Positions 21,503 through 33,755 of a DNA stretch of 64,000 nt are shown here, piece by piece (the stretch's first letter is position 1; each line of letters starts with the position of its first letter). Position numbers and translations under genes: made by a program. The stretch is from assembly GCA_024138025.1 (NCBI GenBank), contig JAMXBD010000642.1, positions 186,001-250,000 on the forward strand, in the 5' to 3' direction. A model generated the notes under the pieces. The model worked only from the letters and a program-made list of their open reading frames with translations, searched no databases and was not told the origin of the DNA. This DNA is from Combretum micranthum. Lineage: Eukaryota > Streptophyta > Magnoliopsida > Myrtales > Combretaceae.

Positions 21503-24500
21503 TGTCACGCCCTGATGGTACCCTAGTAGTAGTAAACAAGATATATTTGAATACTATTACTAGTTTATCTTCTGAGAATGACATATTTTCAATAAACAAA
21601 ATCTTTTAGTTGCTTGGATAAGATGAGCAAATATAGAAGACATAAATTAGTAAATAACTATCATACCTAATTTGTGAACAATAAAATATTACAAACCATA
21701 ACATTTCTATAAAATCCTTCAATACATAACTAAAGTTTCTAATGTAAGATACTTGCAAATAAAAGATAGAAAATATATCTTATTCTATACTATTCCTTAA
21801 GCTTCCATCTTCTAAATTCTTACCGCGACCATGCTCCTAGTAGTAATGAGCCAAGGTCGCAGGGTGAACCTGAAAGGACTGTTGGAGTGTGAGCTAAACT
21901 ACGAGCTCATTGAATAACCAGAACTTATCACATAACACACACAAGTTATTTAACAATCATATGAAATGTATCAATCAAACATATGTACAAATACAAGCCT
22001 GGATAACCCGGAATCCAAACAAGATGAAGATTTGCGCCCTCTCATCAGGGTTGAAGGATCACAATCTATGGCCTATCTACCCATGAGAGACTAAGCTTTC
22101 AAGAAACAACAATGCTCAATTTAATTATCTCTTTGAATTTATTGTGTCTTAACATTTATTTCTTGCTTTAGCTTTATAAACTCCACTAAGTGTTAGTCAT
22201 TTCCAAGCAATACGATAAGCGGCGTCCTTCATTTACTATTTAGTTCCTATGGTATCAATAGAACAAAGGTAATCTTGCGATTAACTAATAGCTTTCTTGC
22301 CTAGATAAACCAAGTATTACTAGAGATCCGAAATACTAACACGCAGTAGGCTACCACTTATTCAAATGCTATTTTATGCAAAATATGCAATGCATGTACA
22401 ATTTCTATTATGGTACCAATAGTTTTTAATTAAATTGAAGGCGATCAAGCAATACAGACATTCAATCATGTTACATAAACAATATAGTCATACATAATTC
22501 TGTTGTCATTATTATTAGAGTAACTTGGCAATCAATACAATAAATAGTTCCCATAAACCATACAGTACACTCAAGTTATTATCTTTTATTTAAAGTTCAC
22601 TAAGTTACAAGCACATATAATATAATAAGACTGAGTTACTCACCTGCTCATGTTGATCAATCATAGTAATCGTGAGGAAAGTCCTCACAAGTACCCAAGT
22701 CACCTATTGAGATGATTAATACATTCTTTGAATGTCTAAGTGTCCTATCGTGTTGCTGAGTTTTCATTCTATTACTATATTAATTCTTTGGAGATCTTAA
22801 GATAATTGGGTATTAGTCCATATTTATTTTCAAGTTGTTTGGTTTGACTTTGTTTGATACTTATATCTATCAAGCGGGTATTCGGGAATTCGACAATTTA
22901 GTTAATTCACTTTCATAGTTATTATTGCTTAGAACTATCGGTTTTCTTTCGATTTACTTGATATAATTTTCTCGTAAAGTATAGATATCCCTATATTCAT
23001 AAATTTAGGCTATTTAAATTTCCATTGTTATCCATTTATTTATAAGTATCCATTTAAATAAATACTTAGTAATTACTAAACTTATAATTTTCTTATAAAA
23101 TTAATTAAATACATCCATAATGATAATAAATTTAATAACATAAGATTTACTAAATTAAATAAAATTATTTTCGAAATATCATTGTCGGCCGAATAATAAT
23201 AATAATAAAAGCAACAGCAACAACAATCACGATAATAACATAATAATAGTAATAACAATAATTACAGAAATGACAATAATAATAAACAAGTTAATGATAA
23301 TAATATAATGTTTTTCATAATAATACTTGTAATCCTCATCATATAATTTAAATTAATAATAATTTACAATTCCTTAAAGTAAAAAAAAAAAAAAATTAGT
23401 AGCAATATTACTAAAATGGCTTTTACTTAGCTTTTGAGTTTTAATTATAATATTTAATATATTATAATAGCTTAAAATAATTTCAGAAATTTTATTAATT
23501 TAAGTATTTTAACGATATAGAAAATATTAACAATTATAGTTGTAAAGTTTAATGGACTTAAATTAAATCAATGATAGTGTTTACATTACTAATAATCCCT
23601 TCTTAATAATGTTAATATTACTAATTTTATAATACTTATGTCAAAAAATTCATTATATATTACTTAAATACTATATATTTATTAATACAGAAATTTTTTT
23701 TATTAAATTCAATATTCATAAGTTTAATATCATATTACTAGTATGTAATAATACTCTTAATAATTACAGAAAATAAATAAAATAAAAATAATAACAGTCC
23801 TAAAAATATTTATAATATTAATTATTATATAATTTAGTTAAATTAACTCAGTTTTAAATTTTTTTTTTAAATAAACGGAGAGGTACATGGGGTAGAACAC
23901 GCCCGTGTTGCTTCAGTGGTCATCAGGGGAAGTACTGTTCATCGTCTTCCCCAATGAGCTTGGCCAATTTCGACCGAATTCTAATGTTCCAAGGCCCATG
24001 AATCGATTCCTATGAGTTCCTACAATGTTTTACTACATCTATATCAACTGAAAACATCAAAACAACAACATGATTCATGGTTTTCGGATCAACAAAGTGT
24101 AACTAGGGTTTTCGAAAATTATCTTCCTCGAGCCAATCCGATGAAATTTGAAGCTTGTTTTTATGTTGGTTATGATCCTATGATCATCAAAAGTCAGTTT
24201 TAATCCTTAGTTTAATAAAAAAAACAACCCAAAATACTTCAACTTACCTCGTGCTCAATTTAAACGTTTTTTCATGCTATTTTTTCTTTGATTCGAACTA
24301 GGATGATTAGAGTGGTTTGATTTCTGTTTTTAGGTTGTCTTGGCTACTACTTAGGATTGTTTTGATCTGAAAATTTCGAGAGGAATTTGTACTTGTTTGC
24401 TTGTCCATTAAGAGCTTAAACATATATATATACATATATAGAGAGAAGAAAAAAGAAGAAAACGGTTGAAGCATTTCCTTCGATAATTTGCATCAGATTT

Positions 24501-25594
24501 CCCCAAACTTACACAATGTTTTATCAATTTTTTTACTGTCATAAATGAGGGAGGTGAGTTGGCAAGATTTGATTTGTTTATGTGTTGAATTTGTTGACAA
24601 ATTGTGCACAATTTGGAAAATTTTCAAGCAAATTCGGCTCCCAACTTTCTAGAATCCAAACCCTCCATTTTGCTCAACTTGGACCGATCCTGCATATATA
24701 TATATACTAATATTTAGACAAATATTTATCTATATTTTCGGATAGTTTTATTACATTAATCAGGTACAAATTAGCAAATATTAGGGAGTTTTTGTACAAA
24801 AATATTTTTATAGAATTCTACCAAATGCTTAGATTATCAAACGATACAAATTTAAGTTTCAAATTTACACGGTTAATTGTTTTTGAAATTTTATCTCCCA
24901 CGATTAAGGTTTCTTAAGCTTATTAGGTCAATTTTTGTTTTAGGCTCCAATAGCTTAAGAAAACCTTAATTAGAACAATGGTGTGATTTAAATATTTATT
25001 TAAAGTCTAGATCTTTAGTTATAATCTGTTTATGTTTTTATTGTGTATTTATAATCCTAACAGTTTATCTTTAGGTTATCATTTCCTATCTATAAGCGTA
25101 GTTAATTAACTACTCAATATTGCATTTGATATATAAGCTAAATTATCTATATATCTTCGGTTTTTGATACTTACTATAAAATCTTATTAGTAGTGTTTAA
25201 TACTATCTAATAATCTTGAATTTAGGGTTTAAATCCATGTATAGGCCCATTATTACTCATTATTCTAGTCTCAAGTTATTGTTGAGCTCAATAGTAGTAA
25301 TTTAATTTCTATATTTATATTTTTCTATTTAATCTATTTGTATGACAAGTTTCGGGGTTTGAAAATTTGGGTTTCCTTTAATTATATCTTGAATTATTAG
25401 TTCAAGATACGAAATCTCGTTTTTAGTATCAATTAGGGTTAAAGAAGTTACTTATTCAGTTCTTAGATCCTAACCTAGCCAAATTCATGTTATGGATCTA
25501 TTCTTAGGTTTTTATTGGATTCTAGGTTTACTAACTAGTTCATACTTTCTATTTTAGAGTCGTGTACTAACGTAAAAAATTTCCAGGGTTTACA
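21503..25594 (+). mobile_element. 4.09-kb solo LTR, probably of a gypsy (Tekay/Del-like) element
   Basis: This insertion splits the gag of the surrounding gypsy element. It begins TGTCACGCCCTGATGG and ends GGGTTTACA, i.e. TG...CA termini. It is flanked by GGCTG (21498-21502) and GGTTG (25595-25599), a 5-bp duplication with one mismatch. Inside there is no coding region, primer site or polypurine pair. The start resembles the TGTCACGCCC ends of long plant chromovirus LTRs, and the early GTGAGCTAAACTACGAGCTC text is also familiar from such LTRs; this lineage call is from memory of the family. Which strand the LTR reads is inferred from that start. The interior is strongly AT-rich with (TAA)n-like tracts near 23190-23300. 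Confidence 0.8.
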
Positions 25595-25599
25595 GGTTG

Positions 25600-26499
25600 A
25601 CATTCCCAGTTTCAACGAGAACCTAAAATATTGAAGATTTTATTGATTGGATCCGATATTGATCGGTTCTTTGAGTATATGGAAATCCGAAAGGAGAAGA
25701 GGGTAAACTTAGTTATGTGTCGTTTGAAAGGAAGCGCTTCTGCCTGGTAGGAGAGGCTGCAAAGTAGGAGATAGAGGGAAGGTAGACAGCCGGTGAGGAC
25801 GTGGTACCGGATGAAACAACTATTACAACGAGATTTTCAACCCTAGATTATGAGCAAATTTTATTTCGACAATATTAGAGATGTCGGCAGGGGCAGAGAT
25901 CGGTACATGATTATATTGCAGACTTTATGCGGTTGACGGAGATAAATGATCTGCAGGAGAGCAAAGGCTAACAGGTAGCTAGGTATTTGGAGGGTTTGAA
26001 ACCTTAGATTCGAGATCGAATTGGGGCCCATGTGTTGCGTACCTTGAACGAGGCCAAGAACATGGCTACAAAAGCAGAATTCATGTTATAAGAGAAAAGC
26101 AATCGATTTGATAACAATAAGCACTATGGGGGTAAAAATCCTAGTAAGACACCTATTGAGAAAACCAGAACTATTCAGGAGATACAAGGAGGTGCTATTG
26201 AGCGGAAGGAGGATAAATCAGTAGGCAAGAAAGTTGTGGAATGGAATCGAAAGAAGTGCAAAAACAAACCAATCCCTATCCAAAGCCCATATTAGGGAAG
26301 TGTTATCGGTGTAATCAACCGGGACATCGATCTAATGAGTGCCTGAACAAAAGAGAAGTAAACATAGTAGAGAGAGATGAAGACGATGGGATTTGCTGTG
26401 AACCTGATGAAGGTGATGAATATGAAGAGTACGATGGAGATGGAGATGGGACCTATGTGATCGGGAAGTTAATCTTGGCACCCAAGGAGGAGGAAGATA
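25600..26499 (+). pseudogene. Gypsy gag, central part and zinc knuckle
   Basis: Homology to retrotransposon gag resumes after the solo LTR: RFFEYMEIRKEKRVNLVMCR and LKGSASAW, then a stop where Trp is expected to be followed by the E-R-L block. Several stops follow to 26240. The open frame from 26241 contains the zinc knuckle CYRCNQPGHRSNEC (about 26301-26342) and an acidic stretch rich in Glu, Asp and Gly leading into the protease. Confidence 0.85.
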
Positions 26500-26881
26500 A
26501 CCAACGATGTCAGTTGTTTCGTACCAGGTGCACGATTGATGATCGTGTCTTTGATTTGATTGTAGACAGTGGTAGTTGTGAGAATATCATAGGAAGAACA
26601 ACAATTTAAGCCTTAAAATTACTAGTTAAGAAGCATCCAAACCCTTATACTATTGGGTGGATCAAGCAGTAGAAAAGATTGAGGTTGAAGAGCGTTGTAA
26701 GGTACCTTTCTCCATTGGGAAGTATGGGGATGAAGTCTATTGTGATGTGGTGGACATGGATGCCTATCATTTTCTATTTGGAAGGCTTTGGCAGTTCGAT
26801 GTCAATGCCCAACGTACAGGAAGAGCAGAGAGAACATGTATAGGTTGGACAAAGGGAGTGAAATTTAATATTAGTCAATAA
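26500..26881 (+). pseudogene. Gypsy aspartic protease
   Basis: The active-site context DLIVDSGSCENII lies at about 26551-26589. A stop follows at 26607. The continuation (26657-26881) shows CDVVDMDAYHFLFGRLWQFD, equivalent to the C-terminal LLGRPWQ block of this protease type. The two parts are separated by a stop and a short frame break. Confidence 0.85.
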
Positions 26882-27189
26882 AACAGATGAGCAGCTCCAA
26901 AGCTTCTAAAGTGAAGGGGCGTTCTTTCTAACCATCACCCAGTCTGAGAAAGAGATGGAGGATGCTATGAGCAAGACCTGAATAGTACATGCATTAATTG
27001 TGAAGGAGGTGTTGACAGTAGGTGAGGAGGAGAAGATTGAGCAAGTACCGAAAGGTGTTACAGAGTTGTTGGAGGACTTCAGTGATATATTGCTAGATGA
27101 TTTACTGGATGGGTTGCCTCCTATGAGGACATACAGCACCACATTAACTTGATGCTGGCGCAAGATTGCCAAATCTACCTCATTATAGG

Positions 27190-27960
27190 ACGAGCTTGAA
27201 GGAGAGTGAAATTTTGTAGGAGAAAGTTCAGGAATTGCTTCAGAAGGGTTTCATCAAGGAGAGTATGAGTCCCAGCACTGTGCCAGCCCTGTTGATGCCC
27301 AAGAAGGATGGTAGTTGGAGGACGTGTGTAGATAGTAGGGTGATCAACAAGATTACCATTGGGTATAAATTACTAATCCCTAGATTGGAGGAAATGCTTG
27401 ATAAGTTTGAGTAGAGTTGTGGTATTTTCGAAAATTGATATGAGGAGCAGGTATCGTCAGATCAGGATCAAGCTAGGGAATGAGTGGAAGATAGCTTTCA
27501 AAACCAAGGTGGGCCTTTATGAGTGGTAGGTCATGCCTTTTGAATTGAGCAATGCTCCGAGCACTTTCATGCGTGTCATGAACCAGGTATTGAAACCATG
27601 CATTGGTCGTTTTGTTGTTGTTTATTTTGATGACGTCCTGGTATATAGTAAGATTGAAGGGGAGCATATTATGCATTTGAGACAAGTATTGACAGCTTTG
27701 CAGGAGAGTAAGTTGTATGTAAATATTAAGAAGTGTTTATTCATGACTAGAAAATTACTATTCTTAGGCTTCATTATTAGTGGTGATGGGATTCACGTAG
27801 ATGAGGAGAAGGTAAAGGCGATTGGAGAGTGGTTAATCCCTAAATCGGTTACTAAACTGTGAAGCTTCTTTAGCTTAGCTAGCTTTTATAGGAGGTTTAT
27901 TCGACATTTTAGCACTGTTGCAACTCCTTTGACTGAATGTTTGAAAAAGGGTAAATTTCA
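27190..27960 (+). pseudogene. Gypsy reverse transcriptase
   Basis: The N-terminal block reads [21 protein letters not shown] and [10 protein letters not shown] with broken frames. The open part 27533-27862 has [20 protein letters not shown] and an intact catalytic YFDDVLVYS at about 27628-27654. It continues to [20 protein letters not shown] and the connection [20 protein letters not shown] after a stop. At least three stops and two shifts make it inactive. Confidence 0.9.
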
Positions 27961-28370
27961 ATGGAATGATGAAGCTGAAGTTAGTTTTGTGGTACTAAAG
28001 GAGAATTATGTAATGCACCCGTTTTGGCATTATCGGATTTTGATAAATTGTTTGAGGTAGACTGTGACGTGAGCGGGGTTGGAGTTGGGGCTGTTTTATG
28101 TTAGGAGAAGAAACCTGTTGCCTTTTTCAGTGAGAAGCTGAGTGAATCAAGGCAGAGTTGGTCTACCTATGATAAAGAATTTTATGCTGTTGTGCGTGCA
28201 TTGAGAACTTAGGAACATTACCTGGTAGGTAGGGAATTTGTGTTATATTCAGATTGTGACGCCCTTAAACACTTGAGTAACCAAACCAAGCCAGGTGGAT
28301 TCAGTTCTTACAAAAGTTTTCTTTCAGATTGTAACATAAATATGGAATACAAAACAAAGTGGCTGATGCA
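27961..28370 (+). pseudogene. Gypsy RNase H
   Basis: The frame shows [14 protein letters not shown] (expected VDASGVGIG), KPVAFFSEKLSESRQSWSTY and DKEFYAVVRALRT. The catalytic acidic residues are mostly visible, but stops fall after AVL and after ALRT. It ends LYSDCDALKHLSNQ, then the degenerate [10 protein letters not shown] end block. Confidence 0.85.
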
Positions 28371-29620
28371 TCAAGTAGGAGAGCCAGTTTGCTTGTGACC
28401 CTAAGTGTTGAGATGGTAAGGTTTGAACACCTGAAGGAGTTATATGAAGATGATACAGTTTTCAAGGAGATTTGGAGTAAGTGTATGAACAGGCAACCCA
28501 GTGAAGATTTTCATATACATGATGGGTACCTAATGCGTATGAATCAGCTTTGTGTGCATGAATCTTCTCTTAGAGAAAAGTTAATATGCAATTTGCATGG
28601 AGGCGGTTTAGCTAGTCACCTGTGACGAGACAAAACTATTGCAGCAGTTAGTGAGGATCTTACTGGCCCCATCTGAGGACAGATGTGAGTAAGTCAGTGG
28701 AACGCTGTTATGTATGTCAGACAGCAAAGGGACAGTCCCAAAACACTGGCTTTTATATGCCACTGCCTCTTCTGGAAAACATCTGAGAAGACTTATCTAT
28801 GGATTTTATACTGGGTTTGCCCCGTACTCAACGAGGCATGGATTCTGTTTTTGTTATTGTTGATAGGTTTCCAAGATGACTCATTTTCTCCTTTGCAAGA
28901 AGGTAGCTGATGCTCAAGCTATAGCAAAATTGTTCTTCAGAGAGTGGTTCGTTTGCATAGAGTGCCTAAATCCATAACATTTGATTGAGAGAGCAAGTTT
29001 TTTAATTCACTTCTGGAGGACCTTGTGGCAGATGTTCGATTCATCCTTGAACTATAGTAGTACAGCCTACCCATAGACGGATGGATAGACTAAGGTCACC
29101 AACAAAACTTTGGGCAACTTGACTAATAGCATATGTGGAGAGAAGCCGAAGCAATGGGATGTTGCATTGGCTCAAGCAGAGTTTGCCTATAACAGTGCGA
29201 TTTACAGGACAACAGGGAAATCCCCTTTCTTTGTGGTGCATACAAAGACTCCTCAACATGCTTTAGATTTGATCAAACTTCAAAAAACTTCTGAACTCAG
29301 TAATGCAGCAAAGAATATGGCAGAGCACTGGCAATCTGTGACAACTGAGATCCGAGAGAAGATTGAGTAGTCCAATGCTAAGTATAAAGAGGTAGCTGAC
29401 AAGCATCACTAGAAGCGAATTTTTGAGGATAGTGAACAGGTGATGGTGTTCTTAAGGAGGGAAAGATTTCCAATTGGCAGATACAGTAAGTTGCAACCAA
29501 AGAAGTATGGCCCATATTAAATCATACGGAAGATCAATGACAACGCATATGTCGTTGGGCTTCCGACAACATGGGTATCTCAAAGACGTTCAATGTAGTT
29601 GATTTGTCTCTTTACCATCC
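28371..29620 (+). pseudogene. Gypsy integrase
   Basis: The N-terminal zinc-finger region contains [18 protein letters not shown], followed by frame-broken CYVCQTAKG. Core text includes [17 protein letters not shown] pieces in shifted frames, a DxE region near 28985 (expected RDxxF reduced to a stop), and [24 protein letters not shown] text at 29150-29200. The C-terminal part reads [17 protein letters not shown], then NDNAYVVGLPT and ISKTFNVVDL up to about 29620. No chromodomain follows before the polypurine tract. Confidence 0.85.
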
Positions 29621-29670
29621 TGATGATGCGGCTTTTATATCCAGATGAGAACTCGGGATCGAGTTCTTTA

Positions 29671-29684
29671 TAGGTGGGAGAGAA
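29671..29684 (+). promoter_or_regulatory. Polypurine tract of the nested gypsy element
   Basis: TAGGTGGGAGAGAA sits directly before the 3' LTR start TGATGTAGATG. Confidence 0.85.
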
Positions 29685-30130
29685 TGATGTAGATGAGATA
29701 GTCGACACATTTATGAGCAAAGAAGCGGCCAAGAGCGACCCCGGAAGCACAGCAATGAACGCTGCCGGCCTTAAAAGGTCGATCTTGATGGGAACCAACA
29801 AAGCTACTGGCTTAGGGAGATAGGCTGCCGGCCTAAGTGCCAGCCTACTTTTAGGCCGCCCGACGTTTCGCCTTTTAAGCTGCCAGCTTTTACTCCAGCT
29901 TTTATTTATTCGAATTATTTTCTTCATTGTCATTTTTAAGACTTTGTTATGCATATAAATATTCCATAAACCCTGGCTTATGTTTCTTAGAACATTTTTA
30001 TCAATTTGAAATCCAAGTTTGGAGAATTCTCTCTGAAATTGCAATTGTCTTACAATTGTGTGAATTAAGTTCACGTTTGAGATTCACTCGTCGAGTGTTC
30101 TCATTCTATCCACGTTATCTCGCTGCGTTA
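29685..30130 (+). repeat. 3' LTR of the nested gypsy element
   Basis: 446 bp, TGATGTAGATGAGATAG to CGCTGCGTTA (the terminal CA is mutated to TA). It is followed by the GTAAG target duplication. The minus-strand open frame across this LTR is antisense noise. Confidence 0.95.
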
Positions 30131-30135
30131 GTAAG

Positions 30136-30669
30136 ACAATGTGGTACTGCTCAACTGAAACAATTCTTTCTAGAATTTACTTAAAAAATAAGATCACGGT
30201 ATGATACAATAGACTTAGGAAATCCATGTAAACATATCATAATCTGAACAAATAGAGTTATATCCTTAGTTGCTCCATAATGCGAATCCAATTTACCCAT
30301 CTGACAGCTCTTTATCAACCAATCCACCACTATAAAAATCATTATTTTCCCTTGAGAACTAGGTAAATAAGTGATGAAGTCCGTGCATAAATCATCCCGA
30401 ATATGATTTGGAATAGGAAAAGGTTTCAATAATCCTAGAGGTGCATTGGTAAAATATTTAACTTGCCCGCATATTAGATAACCAGCTACATACTCAGCTA
30501 TAGCCTTCCCCATACCTTCCCAAAAGAATTGAGAAACAATCTTATGATATGTCTTTGAAACTCCAAAATGTCCACCTATCGGTGAATCATAAAACTTAGA
30601 TAGTAACGAAGATATAATCTCAAAAGTAGGAACCAATTTTTTTTTTATTACCATGATATAACACCCCAT
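30136..30669 (-). pseudogene. Chromovirus integrase, zinc finger and first half of core
   Basis: 162 open codons on the minus strand. Zinc-finger-like SPIGGHFGVSKTYHKI is followed by YLICGQVK, where one of the usual two cysteines is replaced. The core has DDLCTDFITYLPSSQGK, IFIVVDWLIKSC and HGFPKSIVSYRDLIF. In a shifted frame the text continues FLSKF, a stop for the usual Trp, KELFQLSSTTL, then the gypsy guest; the frame resumes at 20552. Two of the D-D-E acidic positions are recognisable. It is inactive because it is split. Confidence 0.85.
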
Positions 30670-30689
30670 TGATTAATCAAAGCTTCCAT

Positions 30690-31990
30690 TACATGTGATC
30701 ACCAAATTTCAATTGTTGAATAATAGTTTGAATAGCTGGTAGTGTAGAATATTCTCCTTTCTATCTTGCAACAAAGTTAGAATATGACAAAGATAAAGCC
30801 AATAAATGTCCCTTATGTTGCCTTTACAAGGCATCAATGACCTTATTATTCTATCCGGCTTTATAAACAATGCTATAGTCATAGCTAAGTAGTTTCACCA
30901 AATATTTTTGCTGGCTAGGTGTCTGAATCACCTAAGTAAGAACCTCCTTTAAGCTTCTATGGTCAGTGTGTATGATAAAATGCACACCTAATAAGTATTG
31001 CCTTCACTTTTGTATGATAAAATGAACTTCATTAATATATGTTGAAGCTTTCATCAAGTAAACTGGGAATTTTTTGCTAAAGAAAGCAATCGACTTCTCT
31101 TATTGTAATAATGCTGCCCCTATGCATGTCCCCGTAGTGTCGGTCTCTATTATAAACTGTTTATTAAAATCTGGCAATTGCAATAAAAGAGCTAAACATA
31201 GTGCCAACTTCAAACACAAAATAAACGGATGATCTGCTAAATCTGACCATTAATAAGTACGTTTCTTGAGTAAATCCGCCATTGATAAACAATAGAAGTG
31301 AAGCCTTTAATGAATCTCCTATAATAACCAGCCAAGCTAGAAAATGCTCTAAGTTGCTTCATTAAACTAAGTAGTGGCCAATTCTTAATAGCTTCTATCT
31401 TAGAACGATCGATTTCCACAAATCCCTTATAATCAATATGACTCAAATACTTAATGGAATCTACACCAAAAGTACATTTAGATTTCTTCAAGTAAAAAGG
31501 TTTTATCCAAAAGAATTTGGAATACTTGAGATAAATGTGCAACATAAGCTTCCAATGACCCACTATATACTAAGATATCATTGAAAAACACAATTACAAA
31601 CTTCCTCAAATGTGGCTTGAAAATGTTATTCATTATGGATTGGAAAGTGATAGGGGCATTACTAAGTCCAAAATGCATCACTAAAAATTTATTGTGGCAT
31701 TCGTGAATGTGAAAAGCAGTCTTATGTATATCTTCATTCACCATCCTACTTTGACAGTAACTCTCTCTAAGATTGAACTTAGAAAACACCACAACATGTC
31801 TCAACTCATCAAGTAATTCATCTATTGTTGGTATTAAGAATTCATCTTGGATAGTGACCTGGTTCAAAGCCTTGTAATTGATACATAAATGCCACATGTC
31901 ATCCTTTTTCTTCACTAGAAAATGGACTTATACTATTTTGAATGGTGTCTTTCCCTAACATCTCTCATATTTGTTTTTCAATTTTACATT
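30690..31990 (-). pseudogene. Chromovirus reverse transcriptase and RNase H
   Basis: The RT part at 31915-31478 shows MWHLCINYKALNQVTIQDEF, PTIDELLDELRHVVVFSKFN, LSNAPITFQSIMNNIF and the catalytic region FFNDILVYS. There the first Asp of the usual YxDD is Asn, so the catalytic site is lost. The next frame (31563-31237) has KKSKCTFGVDSIKYLSHI and AFSSLAGYYRRFIKGFT. RNase H text follows to about 30880 (FIIHTDHRSLKEVLT, TPSQQKYL). Frames overlap through shifts near 31500 and 31240. Confidence 0.9.
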
Positions 31991-32439
31991 TCTAGAAGTG
32001 TGGGAACCTATAGGGCTTAACATTACTTGGTGAGACACCTAATTTTAGATAAATACTATGTTAGATAAATCTTTTTAGTTGTAATGACGATGGTGTCTCA
32101 AAAAGAACATAGAATCTGCCCAATACTAAGTCTAACTCACTATTGCTGGTGGTACCCATTGATTCCTTAGCATTCACCTAAGCCATCAAGTGAAACATAG
32201 AAGTTATTGAATCTATTATATCCATCCTCCTCAATTGATGGTGAGTAATAGATTACATAAAATTTTGATTCCAAAGTAAAGTGTTATTGGCATTCTTATA
32301 ATAAAATGGCATCACAACTTGTTGTAATCAATAGTAATATACCTTAATTCTTTTAGCCATTGCATACCAACACCACATTTGCTCCTTATATCGATAAGAC
32401 ATAAAATGTAATATTGAAAGTACAATCTTGAATTGTAAC

Positions 32440-32890
32440 AGCCACATTAGTACACTGCCTTTCACATATTAACTTCTAACCATCCCCAATCATAACGCGA
32501 AATATAGATGTTTGTGTAAAAGGTAATTTCAAATATGTTACAATTCTACTTTATATGAAGTTATGTGTACTACTTGAATCCACTAACACGTTTAAAGTAG
32601 AATTAGCAATCTTGCTGAAAAATATCAACGTCTAAAGTATTACATCCCCTAATAGTACATGATAGTTAATAGTACAATTTTCTATCTAATCTTGCACTTC
32701 TTGTATTTCCATCACTACTTCATTATCCATTGCACATTGATCATCAATAACGTCAAACAAAAGTATCATAATTTTGCTATACACTTATGGTTTTTATTGA
32801 AGTTCTTGTGCAATTGAAACAGAGGCCCTTCTCTCGCCTCTACTGCATTTCTTTAGCCGACAATCTTTTAATAGGTATGGTCTTTCGTCC
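32440..32890 (-). pseudogene. Chromovirus zinc-knuckle region and protease
   Basis: On the minus strand, RLSAKEMQ, a stop and RREKGLCFNC (about 32866-32800) match the 'RR.KGLC..C' start of a chromovirus zinc knuckle, of which the second half is lost. About 200 bp further on, TLNVLVDSSSTHNFI (near 32600-32555) is the protease active-site segment, with Ser for Gly in D-S-G. Both parts are broken by stops. Confidence 0.75.
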
Positions 32891-33129
32891 CTGTTATAAT
32901 CCCACTGACTACTTTACTATTGAAGTGTTACTAGTTGGAACAGAAAGCAAAGTTTTAAGAAAAGAATGGGGTTTTGCACTATTAGTACACGTATTGACTA
33001 TGTAAAAGAAGTTTGATTAATGTATTTAGACTCATGTAACTTAGCTAGTGTAATAGCATAAATTAAAGAATTCTACTTTACTATTTGAAGTTCATGTCTA
33101 ATGTGCATTTTTAACCTAGAAATGAAACA

Positions 33130-33700
33130 ACTCGGTAAAAAAGATTTCAAAAGCCCATGAACTTGATTTGAAAGAACTCCAAATGAATCTTGATACTAAC
33201 TAACTATGCCTTTCTGTTTCAGCTTAAACAGAGCACCTTATGGATCCTCATACTCAGAGGGGCCAGATGTTGCCTCCTAAGCTTTCAAGAAAGCATCCCA
33301 TTTGGATAAATAATTATTGGCATGTATTCATTGTGACCATTTCGATGCATCACCCTCCATTGTGAATGATGATATTGTGAGTTAATTTGATTGTTTAACC
33401 TTGTAGAAATTGAGGAATTATTGAGCCATAAAAATCCATTTCTTTGCTCTTTCCCTCGAGAATTTTAGCAACTCCAATTTGATATTTTGCATCAATGAAT
33501 CATTTTTGAAATGTGATGATCACTTGCCTTGACCAAAACTTTGCCTTACATGCTAAACTTGAGTCTGACTGCACTATAACTCCAATTGTCCCATTCGCTT
33601 GGACAATTATTGTAGAACATTTTGAGAATGTTTCTTAAACTGACGCTACTGCTATTGAATAGCCAAGAACATGCTCTTGATAGACTCCATATTTGAAGCC
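33130..33700 (-). pseudogene. Chromovirus gag
   Basis: The minus-strand text reads KLELLKFSRERAKKWIFMAQ, then LTISSFTMEGDASKW and NNYLSKWDAFLKA, then SGPSEYEDP and GALFKLKQKG. This is the retrotransposon gag pattern W......F....A..W. At least four stops interrupt it. The N-terminal part toward 33700 is in a different frame and barely recognisable. Confidence 0.8.
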
Positions 33701-33755
33701 ATATTTGCTTGAGAAGATCTTGTGGTGTCATTCAATGTAAACAAGAGCATTAAAT

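Larger units (their letters stand above)
20553..30130 (+). mobile_element. Ty3/gypsy element inserted in the chromovirus integrase
   Basis: LTRs 20553-21008 and 29685-30130 are flanked by an exact 5-bp duplication, GTAAG (20548-20552 and 30131-30135). The chromovirus integrase reads through when the element is removed. The plus-strand internal region carries a primer site, gag, protease, RT, RNase H, integrase and polypurine tract, all with stops or frameshifts. The LTRs differ at roughly one base in eight by eye, so the insertion is old. Removing its own guest (21503-25594) leaves about 5.5 kb. No chromodomain was seen after the integrase, and its lineage is unresolved. Confidence 0.95.

Noticed and set aside
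29580..30074. 164-codon minus-strand open frame
   Set aside because: It is antisense to the end of the gypsy integrase and its 3' LTR; no domain, and the matching 5' LTR does not keep it open.
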